From: Phycisphaerae bacterium
Lineage (GTDB): Bacteria; Planctomycetota; Phycisphaerae; UBA1845
DNA: 64,000 bases
Direction: 5' to 3'
NCBI GenBank assembly: GCA_029260135.1
Contig: JAJDDV010000109.1
Span: forward strand, 1-64,000
Every line of letters starts with the position of its first letter. The stretch's first letter is position 1. The position numbers and the translations under genes are program-made. Of the stretch, positions 43,601-50,718 are shown in pieces. Below the pieces are notes generated by a model that was not told the DNA's origin, made no database searches, and worked only from the letters and a program-made list of their open reading frames with translations.

Positions 43601-45687
43601 TTGATGCTGTCAGTGAAGTAACTCCCCACGGCGATGTTCCCAGCCTCATCAATAGCCACCCCCTGAGTGCCATCAGCCCCACCGCCGGAAATGGTCTGAA
43701 TAAGCTTGCCGTTTCTGTCAACGACGATGATCTTGTCCTTGCGCGATTGTGGGACGATCATGTTTCCTTGTCGGTCGAAGACCGGGTTACCGCCTACAGC
43801 GCCGATAGTTCCACCTAGAAACACGCCCTTGGGATTTCCGGAGCGATCAAACGCTCGAATGGCGTCCGCTACCTCGTTGGGGTAATACGTTGAGGGGGTG
43901 ATAAACATTCGCCCGCAGGGTTTCACCCGATCTACTACCAGCTCGCACGCGTCGAGCATCCCATTTCCATTTTCGTCTTCGCCGATCCCTGCTGCAAGAT
44001 CGCACTCATCTGGAACGGCGTTGTCGTTACAGTCTCGACTTGCGCCGGCACCAATATCGCAAATGTCCGGGGCACCGTTTTCGTTGCAGTCATCAGCCGG
44101 TTCGCACTCATCTGGTATGCCGTTGTCGTTGCAGTCCTGAGTGCTATCGACGGTGAAGACGATGACGAAGTGACCGCCGGCAGCGCCGTCACCGGAAGGC
44201 AAAGGGGCAATTAGCCCACCCAATCCGGGAAACTCGCCGTCGAGGGCCGTGCCGGCGACGCTCCGAGCGCTATCCTGAAGAGTGAACCGGTACGTATCAT
44301 CCGTCAAAGCTGCATCAAACGTGTAAGTGGCGGTGCTTGCCGTGGGATCGTATACGGGACTAGCTAGCAGTTCAAAGGTCTCGTTGCCGTCATCGAAGGT
44401 GCCGTCACCACCACTGCCGAGCACGAAGGTGTCGGCTGCCACCAAAGAGGCTGGAGCCATCTCGTCATCGAACTTCAACGTCAGTGACGGCGCGGTCACC
44501 AGAATGGGGCAGCTGAGCAAATCCGGCTCGACATTCACTACGCGCGGTGGCGTGGTGTCGATCGAGAATGTGCTGACCAGCACGCCGCCGGGTGCGCCAT
44601 CCCCAGTGGCGTCGACCGGTAGGGAATCACCACCAAGGAGTGCAACGCTGGACATCTCAATGAGTGGCGCTTCTGACAGTCGTCGAGGTGCACCGCCGCG
44701 CGTGCCGGCGTAGCCGTTACCAGTCGCATCGATCAAGACGTCACCGGTCGTTTGATCTAGCGGATGATAGAGTAGCAATCCGCTTTCCGTTCCGGCGAGC
44801 GGGGTATGCATCGTCGCGTTGATTTCGGCTTCACTACGGGCGACGTTCCAGACGCGCAGTTCGTCGAACATGCCCAGGACGTAATCGTAGGCACCGGCCC
44901 ACCGGCTGTAACCGGAAAGGGCGACTACGATCTGGTCTGCGAAGCTGTCGGGTCGGAACACATCCGGTATGGAGGTGGCCAGCTGGCCGTCCACATAGAC
45001 CTTCATCCCAGCGGGCGAGGAGACGCCGGCCAGGTGTCGCCATTCGCCCTTGGCGAGCGCATCCAGAGCCGTTGCCGTCGCTTGGCGACCATCAGCCTCC
45101 CGAAAGAAGAAGTGGATCTTCTCGCCCTGGTGACTGAGCCCAAAACCTGGAACGTGTCGACCAGTTTGACCCACGTCGAAGACGGCACCGTAGGTGTGAG
45201 AGCCGTAACTGGCCCAGTCATCAAAGCGTGTCCAGGCTTCGAACGTGAATTCTTCACCGAGCGTCTTGAAAGCCTCGACATCCATTCGTGCGACGTGGCG
45301 AGAGAAGTAGAGTCCGTGGCCTGGCCCCGATCGATTCGACGCAGTACCGTAAATGACCCATGCATACCGGCCATCAGTCAGGAGATTGGCTGTGGTGATC
45401 CGTAACTGGGTGTTACCGATTTCCGGGGTAATCGCGGCAATCACAACGGGCACGTCGTCGGGTCCGGGTGTGAGCGGGTCATTCCCAAGGCGATAGATGC
45501 GGATCGAGTCAGAAGTCGCGGTGAGCGGGTCGACCGGGGCGGAGAAGTCGATCAACAACTCCGGGGTCGCTGATCCGACGGTCTGGTCGTCGCCGGGAGT
45601 CACGCTGATCAGATCCGCGGCGTTGGTAACACTTGAGAAGATGAGGACACAAATACAGACTTCAGGGGAGTGCCAATGCCTCTTCAT
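40615..45687 (-). CDS. Giant secreted LamG/NHL/C-type lectin/dockerin protein
   Basis: This 1690-residue protein has a short signal peptide (VCICVLIFSSVTNAA). Domains in order: Ig-like region 25-130; LamG/concanavalin-like 130-300; DCNxNGxPDECD repeats about 510-590; an NHL-type propeller 595-865 (NLFVASRNNGNGRIAMFDTN); C-type lectin domain 952-1078 (RIWIGFNDLDVEGAWEWSND, EDCGEL, GTWNDNRC); second LamG 1170-1395; more Asp/Cys repeats; and a terminal dockerin type I-like pair of EF motifs (DYDHDADVDLTDYE, DRFDADGSSTIDLFDA). It is probably extracellular and carbohydrate-binding. Its 5' end and upstream DNA resemble those of the gene at 61832. Confidence 0.88.
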   Translation of the reverse strand: MKRHWHSPEVCICVLIFSSVTNAADLISVTPGDDQTVGSATPELLIDFSAPVDPLTATSDSIRIYRLGNDPLTPGPDDVPVVIAAITPEIGNTQLRITTANLLTDGRYAWVIYGTASNRSGPGHGLYFSRHVARMDVEAFKTLGEEFTFEAWTRFDDWASYGSHTYGAVFDVGQTGRHVPGFGLSHQGEKIHFFFREADGRQATATALDALAKGEWRHLAGVSSPAGMKVYVDGQLATSIPDVFRPDSFADQIVVALSGYSRWAGAYDYVLGMFDELRVWNVARSEAEINATMHTPLAGTESGLLLYHPLDQTTGDVLIDATGNGYAGTRGGAPRRLSEAPLIEMSSVALLGGDSLPVDATGDGAPGGVLVSTFSIDTTPPRVVNVEPDLLSCPILVTAPSLTLKFDDEMAPASLVAADTFVLGSGGDGTFDDGNETFELLASPVYDPTASTATYTFDAALTDDTYRFTLQDSARSVAGTALDGEFPGLGGLIAPLPSGDGAAGGHFVIVFTVDSTQDCNDNGIPDECEPADDCNENGAPDICDIGAGASRDCNDNAVPDECDLAAGIGEDENGNGMLDACELVVDRVKPCGRMFITPSTYYPNEVADAIRAFDRSGNPKGVFLGGTIGAVGGNPVFDRQGNMIVPQSRKDKIIVVDRNGKLIQTISGGGADGTQGVAIDEAGNIAVGSYFTDSIKFFAADGTYLSNLRHAGTEDPKHVVYDRAGNLFVASRNNGNGRIAMFDTNRAFVRYVGQGLFQPDPTTLAFDRSENLYAATGGEILKFSHDGTFLDSMSHPELKPVGLAFDEAERLYATNWNAHEVFVFSTEGDLLDRLPVDFGPNPNGDVYLYGIAFEAFPDPDCNENGTGDACDIASRTSLDCQFNGVPDECELDSNDCNTNLIPDDCEPDCNSNGAADECDIASGTSDDCNTNNVPDECEWIGGGAIPPHGAILNPENGSYYLLAPAMTWPDAEAFAVSLNGDLATISDQAENQWLLDAFFDLTASNRIWIGFNDLDVEGAWEWSNDEFATYSNWFSTQPDDTNGEDCGELMLRTAGCCQAGTWNDNRCSASQPAIIEFAPVSDCNDNGALDECDIASNISNDCNTNDVPDECEFAGTVDCNGNGITDLCDPGGAEDCNRNDIPDGCDIRDATSDDCNDNGIPDDCDLIADQFALDFDGRDDWVRVPRSPLLEPTDELTIETWIRPDSIGSTNNSRIVRMASPFAPGYILSWRQSGTSKLELRISGADGLCFATDPTPVSDYFGKWIHVAAVYSNSQDLCQIYVDGVLKGSRPAVGTLRYSGSDLYFGNHVESGEDFDGLIDEVRIWEVARTQTQIADSLGVPLTGSPPGLVGYWRFDEGTGQTVFDASPNGFHGMLGGNADPAGDGRDPFWTSPGAPIQGNDCNQDGTLDECDIAGGTSDDCNANETPDECEADDDCNTNGVQDICDLADGTSDDCNQTAVPDECELVDNDCNENLIPDDCEDCNGNGLADECDIADGTSHDCNINAVPDECEPDCNTNDVADECDIAAGASYDFDVNGVPDECQPDCNDNGFPDFLDIAFGAASDCNGNAIPDACDLVAATSADCNVNEVPDECDIAAFVSDDCDGDATPDECESDKDLDGIPDDCDRIGDYDHDADVDLTDYEIFELCLFVSGPLEPPPFEVCLDRFDADGSSTIDLFDAAYLQAVFTD

Positions 45688-45803
45688 GAGATCCGCCTCC
45701 TGTTGAGGGATGCTCGGTAGTGCGCGGGGAATCGCGGCCCGAACTACCGTGCGAGTTTCAATTTAGCGAATTCATGATTGGGATTCAAGTAGGAATGGGA
45801 GAT
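45688..45803. promoter_or_regulatory. Conserved upstream region shared with the gene at 61832
   Basis: Running away from the start at 45687, this ~115-bp stretch aligns almost without gaps to 61718-61831 read in reverse (upstream of the gene at 61832). The first ~38 nt of both coding regions also match (MKRH.../MKRQ...). On the plus strand from a GTG at 45720 it encodes RGESRPELPCEFQFSEFMIG; the equivalent at 61800 (minus) gives RGESRSELPCVFQFSEFMIS. It may be a shared promoter/leader, a divergent small gene, or both. SD for the giant gene is the AGGCGG just before ATG. Confidence 0.65.
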
Positions 45804-45940
45804 CGTGCTTTCAGACGGGTGGGAGGCGTTTTGGACGGGAAGAAGCTCGGGAGCGTTGGCGTGAGCAGAGGCCTTCCGTTTGAAGACAGTGGCAAATCCC
45901 GGCGCGCCGGGACCAGTGGCACCCGCATTCGGCAGCGATT

Positions 45941-46263
45941 GTGGTCCGCACAGCGGACCCTGCGTAGCTTCACCGGTTGGAAACCGGTGCCACACAGGGG
46001 CGCCACGCATGAAGCGTGGCGCTACATGGCGGACAGCGGCAGAACCCCCTGTCGTCCGCCCTTGGTGAAGGGGGGAGCCGGTTCGCTTCACGACGGTCGG
46101 TTACAGAACCCCCCTGTCGTCCGCCTTTGGTGAGGGGGGAGCGAGCAGAGCGTGCATCAGGATGCACCTACCTGCGGTGGTCCGCACAGCGGGCCCTGCG
46201 TGGCTTCACCGGTTGGAAACCGGTGCCACACAGGGGCGCCACGCATGAAGCGTGGCGCTACAT
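45941..46263. repeat. Cluster of composite REP-like elements
   Basis: An 87-bp composite (45941-46027) is repeated at 46177-46263 with two mismatches. Each contains three hairpins in order: GTCCGCACAGCGGAC (family A), CACCGGTTGGAAACCGGTG (family B) and GCCACGCATGAAGCGTGGC. Between them lie two family C elements (46040-46080 and 46103-46143). The cluster fills the gap between the S9 peptidase 3' end and the giant gene's upstream region; no gene is credible here. Confidence 0.85.
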
Positions 46264-46304
46264 CTTTGTCATCAGGCGAGCGGAGCCGTTATTCGTTGCG
46301 CGGG

Positions 46305-48209
46305 CTACTTTCCTTTGCGCAGGTGTTGGTCGAAGAACTTGGCGAGTTTTTCGTAGTAGATCAGCCGGTTCTTTTCCTTGGCGAAGCCATGGCCTTCGTC
46401 GGAGAAGTAGAGCTCTTCCACTTTGACGCCGCGTTTCTTGAGTGCGGCGGCCACCTGCTTCGCTTCGCCGATGGGAACGCGCGGGTCGTTGTGACCATGG
46501 GCGACCATCAGGGGCGTCGTGATCTTGTCGACCTTGTAGATCGGCGAGATGGACTTGAGGAAGTCGGGATCGGAGAGCGGGCCGTACTCGGCTTCGCGAA
46601 GATGACGGCGATAGGCTTTGGTCTGCTGGAGGAAGGTCTCGAAGTTGACGATGCCGACGACGTTACAGGCGGCGCCGAACAGTTCGGGCGCTTCGGTGAT
46701 GACGGCCATGGTCATGAACCCACCGTAGCTTCCGCCCCACGCAGCGACTTTCTTGGGGGCTGAGTAGCCGTTGTCGATGACGTACTTGGCGGCCCAGATG
46801 CCGTCTTTGACGCTTTTGTGGCGGTTCTTGTAGTTGTCGGCTTCGAGGTAGGCTTTGCCGTAACCGCTGGAGCCTCGGACGTTCGGCGCGATGATGCCGT
46901 AGCCCTTGGAGAGCAGGTATTGGAACGATCGGCTGAAGGAGGGTCGGTACTGGCCTTCCGGTCCGCCGTGGTAGTAGGCGATGAAGGGGATCTTGGTGCC
47001 TTTCTTGTAGTCCGGCGGCAGGTAGAGGAAGGCGGGGATCTTCGTTCCATCGAAGGAGGGGTAGTGAACGAGCTGAGGCAAGCGGAACTTGGAGACATCG
47101 ATGCCCTGGGTGTCGGCTTCGGTGAGGGGCAGGCCTGGGTTTGTGGGGGAGTTGAAGTTCCAGGAGTAGACCACGCCGGGCGTTTTGGCGTTGTTGAGGG
47201 AATAGAGCATGTATTGCCCGTTGAAGCTGAGGTTTCCGACGATGCCCTTTTCCATGGGCGGTGTGGCCATGGGTGAGTAGTCGTAGGTTCGCCGCAGGTG
47301 TACGGTTCGGTATCCGTCCTCGTTGACGGCGACGGCGAAGACCACACGTCTGGGGTGCATCGCGGCGAAGTCGACTTCTTTGCCTTTGAGTTCGGGGAGG
47401 ATGGGCGTGAGCTTTCCGGAGCTCAGGTCGATGGCGTGGACGGCGTTGAGATCACCGTGGTAGTCGGTATTGACGAGGAAATGGCGGTCGTTTTCGGTGT
47501 ATCCGATCGGGTCGAAGGACCACTTTTCGCCTTTCGGCGTAAGTTCTCGGATGTCATCGGTATTGAGATCGATCTCGAACAGCTGGGAGTGCGACGCAGA
47601 GTTGTACTTTCCGACGACGAGCTTGGTACCGTCGAGGCTGAAGTCGACGGGATAGTGATACCCCTTGCCGGACATGACTTTCTTGCGCGTTCCGGCGGCC
47701 ATGCTGAAGATGTAGACATGGAAGTCGGAGGGCGAGTCATCGTTGGCGCGGAACGCGAGCGCCTGCGAGTCGCGGCGCCAGACGACGCTTCCGTAGACGA
47801 CCTCGGGGTCTTTGAAGATCGGTTTGAGGAGCATGTTCGCGGTGTTCATCAGGAAGAGATCGGCCTGCTCGCTACCGCCCTGGCTCGCGGTCATCGCAAG
47901 CCATCGTCCGTTCTCACTGAGGGCATATCCACCGATGCCGTCTTCGAAGTCGGTTACTTTGATGGCGTCTTTGGGCGTCTTTCCGTAGGGCACTTTGTAG
48001 AGTTGGCGGATTCCGTCGGGGTCGTAGACGTAGTACATCGTCTGATCGGGTGCGAGTTGGACGGCGCGTGGCCAACGAATCTTGATGAACTGCGCGATGC
48101 CGGATTCGTCGGGTGGCGGGGTCGCGGCGACGGGGCAGGCGTTCGCTGAGAGTAGGGTCGAGACGAGTCCGCCGTAGAGTGCGAGTTTCAGGCTCTTGGC
48201 TGAGTACAT
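46305..48209 (-). CDS. S9 family serine peptidase (prolyl oligopeptidase type)
   Basis: This 634-residue protein starts at the ATG at 48209 behind GGAGGA and has a signal peptide (KSLKLALYGGLVSTLLSANA). An N-terminal beta-propeller covers ~50-390; the C-terminal alpha/beta hydrolase has the catalytic Ser in WGGSYGGFMT (about 495), Asp in HGHNDPRVP (about 573) and His in DEGHGF (about 603). It should cleave peptides at prolyl or similar sites in the periplasm or outside the cell. It probably forms a unit with the threonine aldolase gene 85 bp upstream. Confidence 0.92.
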   Translation of the reverse strand: MYSAKSLKLALYGGLVSTLLSANACPVAATPPPDESGIAQFIKIRWPRAVQLAPDQTMYYVYDPDGIRQLYKVPYGKTPKDAIKVTDFEDGIGGYALSENGRWLAMTASQGGSEQADLFLMNTANMLLKPIFKDPEVVYGSVVWRRDSQALAFRANDDSPSDFHVYIFSMAAGTRKKVMSGKGYHYPVDFSLDGTKLVVGKYNSASHSQLFEIDLNTDDIRELTPKGEKWSFDPIGYTENDRHFLVNTDYHGDLNAVHAIDLSSGKLTPILPELKGKEVDFAAMHPRRVVFAVAVNEDGYRTVHLRRTYDYSPMATPPMEKGIVGNLSFNGQYMLYSLNNAKTPGVVYSWNFNSPTNPGLPLTEADTQGIDVSKFRLPQLVHYPSFDGTKIPAFLYLPPDYKKGTKIPFIAYYHGGPEGQYRPSFSRSFQYLLSKGYGIIAPNVRGSSGYGKAYLEADNYKNRHKSVKDGIWAAKYVIDNGYSAPKKVAAWGGSYGGFMTMAVITEAPELFGAACNVVGIVNFETFLQQTKAYRRHLREAEYGPLSDPDFLKSISPIYKVDKITTPLMVAHGHNDPRVPIGEAKQVAAALKKRGVKVEELYFSDEGHGFAKEKNRLIYYEKLAKFFDQHLRKGK

Positions 48210-48294
48210 CGAGAGTTCCTCCGGTTTTGACCGTTCCTGTCTGTTCGCGTCGTGTGTCGACGGCGAATCTGTCGTTCCGCTATCGGCATGGACA

Positions 48295-49350
48295 TCATAC
48301 CGCTGATTGTGATCCGAGTACGTTTCCGAGCACGGTGATGGCGCGTTCGATCTGGTCGCGTGACACATCGAGATGTGTCACGGCGCGAATGCGCTGCGGC
48401 GCCACGGGCAACATCCAGACCCCTTTTTCGCGAAAGGTCTGACAGCGTGACTGTGCGGTTCCGGCGTTTTCGTCCACGTCAAAGTAGGCGATATTCGTTT
48501 CGACGGAATCCGGATCGATCGACAGGCCCGGCATTTCGGCGGCGGCGAGGGCGAGGCGTTTGGCGTTGTCGTGGTCATCCGAGAGCCGATCGATGTGGTT
48601 TTCGATCGCGTACAGCGCTCCGGCGGCGATGATGCCGGCTTGGCGCATGCCGCCGCCGAACATTTTCCGGAACCGGTGTACGCGCCGGATGGTTGCAGCG
48701 GTACCGGCGACGGCGGATCCGACCGGCGCGCCGAGCCCTTTGGAGAAGCAGGTCGAGACGGTGTCGAAGTATTTGGCATACCCGGCCGGTGGAGTTCCGG
48801 TGGCGATGCAGGCGTTCATCAGTCTTGCGCCGTCGAGGTGCATTTTCAGATTGTGTGCATCCGCGACCGCGCGGATGGCGGCGATGCTATCGATCGACCA
48901 GACGCTTCCGCCCCCGCGATTGTGGGTGTTCTCGACGACAATGAGCGTGGATTGTGGGAAGTGAGAATCCAGTGGACGGATCGCCGCTTCGACGTCGGAT
49001 GCGGTGTAGCGCCCTTGCGGTCCCGGGAGGAGGCGGAGCGAGCAGCCGGAGAGCCCGGAAGGGGCGCCGGCTTCGTAGTGATAGATGTGGCTGTCGGCGT
49101 GTGCGATGATTTCGTCACCGGGCTGGGTCTGGGCACGGATGGCCGTTTGATTGGCCATCGATCCGGAGGGTACGAAGATCGCGGCCTCCTTTCCGAGCAG
49201 CTCAGCCACCTTCTCCTGCAGTCGGTTGACGGTGGGATCATCGCCGAACACATCATCTCCGACTTGTGCGTCGGCCATGGCCTGGCGCATGTCCGGCGTC
49301 GGTTTCGTCACGGTGTCACTTCGAAGGTCTACGATGTTTGTGTCAGTCAT
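48295..49350 (-). CDS. ltaE: Low-specificity L-threonine aldolase
   Basis: This 351-residue protein is of usual length for the family. It begins with [19 protein letters not shown], has the PLP-binding lysine K204 in [12 protein letters not shown], and the conserved SGSMANQ, HLDGAR and GGGMRQAG motifs. It cleaves L-threonine/allo-threonine to glycine and acetaldehyde with PLP. The start ATG at 49350 matches the family N-terminus. Confidence 0.93.
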   Translation of the reverse strand: MTDTNIVDLRSDTVTKPTPDMRQAMADAQVGDDVFGDDPTVNRLQEKVAELLGKEAAIFVPSGSMANQTAIRAQTQPGDEIIAHADSHIYHYEAGAPSGLSGCSLRLLPGPQGRYTASDVEAAIRPLDSHFPQSTLIVVENTHNRGGGSVWSIDSIAAIRAVADAHNLKMHLDGARLMNACIATGTPPAGYAKYFDTVSTCFSKGLGAPVGSAVAGTAATIRRVHRFRKMFGGGMRQAGIIAAGALYAIENHIDRLSDDHDNAKRLALAAAEMPGLSIDPDSVETNIAYFDVDENAGTAQSRCQTFREKGVWMLPVAPQRIRAVTHLDVSRDQIERAITVLGNVLGSQSAV

Positions 49351-49404
49351 GCGTTTTCGAGGCTGTGGTTTTGGCGAACCTCAGGGTTCACCGCGCAGCC
49401 GATC

Positions 49405-49855
49405 CTAAAACTCGTCTCCCGTGTACAGGTGTGCGACGAACTCGCCGTATCCGTTGAAGGGCGTTGACGAGCCCTGCGACTTCGAGGGTCCACGGTCTGA
49501 CGGTCAATGCTTGTGCGTCGCTCCACGCGCGGCGTTTGTCGGCGCTGAACTCGAAGAAGTTGACGTTGGCGGCGGCGACCCGTTCATCCGTGACGGGTCG
49601 GTCGACCGCAAATGCTGCATTTCGATCTCCCGGCGTGAAGGCGCTGCCGGCGGGCGGAAGCAGCGATGCCGAGAGAACGTCGTCGGACGACTCGGTCATC
49701 ATCGCGGCAGGATCAAGCCCGCAACGTGTTGCGGCTACGCCGAGTCCGGCGATCCCGGCTGCTTTGAGAAACCGGCGCCGGTTCCAGAAGACGGATTCCG
49801 GCGTGGCACGGCCGACATCTACATTCCATGCGCAAGTTTCCGGTCTGCGATGCAT
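49405..49855 (-). pseudogene. msrP: msrP (yedY) with internal deletion
   Basis: The N-terminal ~110 residues match the MsrP/YedY molybdoprotein: TPESVFWNRRRFLKAAG with a Tat-type twin arginine signal, AFAVDRPVTDERVAAANVNF, FFEFSADKRRAW, LTVRPWTLEVAGLV. Immediately after GLVN the main frame becomes Arg-rich, but a neighbouring frame reads FNGYGEFVAHLYTGDEF and stops at 49405, which resembles the normal C-terminus of the protein. About 180 residues including the molybdopterin-ligating Cys are missing. This is a simple internal deletion that joined both ends. No msrQ is adjacent. Confidence 0.8.
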
Positions 49856-49878
49856 ATCCCCCCACGCGCGACCCTGGG

Positions 49879-50373
49879 TCACGCTTTGGCCATCATCTGA
49901 TGACGAATGCGAGATTCCACCTGAAGCATATTGCCTTCGGCAAGTTGTACGAGGTCGAGCAGGTCGATCATGCTGGAGACCTCTTCGACTTGCTCGTCGA
50001 CGAACCAGTTGAGGAAGCTACGGGTCGGATAGTCTTTCTCCGCCTCGGACAGCGTTACGAGATCGTGGATCATCCGGGTGACGTTCTTTTCACTTTCGAG
50101 GGCGGCCTGGACGATGGCCTCGGCGTCTCTGTAATCGCCCGTCGGGTCGGCCACGGCACCGATCTTCACCGCGCCGCCGACTTCCTGCACGTACTTCACG
50201 ATCTTGAGTGCGTGCTCGCGTTCCTCGTCATACTGTTCGTGGAAGCGGTGCGCGAGAACCTTCAGGCCCATTGTGTCGAATGCGCAGGCCATCGCGAGAT
50301 AGGCGTGCGCCGCGGAGAACTCGGCCGCGATTTGTTCATTCAGCTTGGCGTTCATCGTCTCGGAGATCATCAT
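49879..50373 (-). CDS. Ferritin
   Basis: This 164-residue protein is a bacterial non-haem ferritin: four-helix bundle with ferroxidase residues in NEQIAAEFSAAHAYLAM, QYDEEREHALKI and FVDEQVEEVSSM. It stores iron in 24-subunit shells in the cytoplasm. The start MMISETMNAKLNEQI offers several close Met; the first has no strong SD. It lies just upstream of the msrP pseudogene. Confidence 0.93.
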   Translation of the reverse strand: MMISETMNAKLNEQIAAEFSAAHAYLAMACAFDTMGLKVLAHRFHEQYDEEREHALKIVKYVQEVGGAVKIGAVADPTGDYRDAEAIVQAALESEKNVTRMIHDLVTLSEAEKDYPTRSFLNWFVDEQVEEVSSMIDLLDLVQLAEGNMLQVESRIRHQMMAKA

Positions 50374-50718
50374 CGTTGTGTTCCTATTTGGTTGCAGGTT
50401 CCTGAGCTACGTTGTCCCCACGCGTGCGCGGCCTCGGTCAGGGGATCCGCGAGCGTCGTTCGCTTCGATCTTTCGCGGGAAGCACTACGCCGGCGTCTTC
50501 GGCGGGATCGCTCGAAGATCCGACCCGCGCCGCCGGCTGCCCGGTATCGCCTCATCTCCCGTTTTTGCCCCCTCTTGGCGGTGATGGTACGGTCTGCGCT
50601 CGGCAGGGTCAACGTGGGCCGGAGGGGGGAAGGCGAGGCGTCGCAGTGACGCGTGCGCGCCGTTGGGTGTCCTGGAAATGAGCCGCGCGATGCTGCGTCG
50701 GCGACGTCGCGAGCGGGC
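50374..50718. other. Intergenic, nothing recognised
   Basis: About 345 bp between the kinase 3' end and the ferritin start; it should contain the ferritin promoter. Open frames on either strand are Arg-rich and not credible. No repeat families were noticed. Confidence 0.45.

Noticed and set aside
45941..46263. Integron attC array
   Set aside because: Palindromes are short, perfect and not associated with gene cassettes or an integrase.
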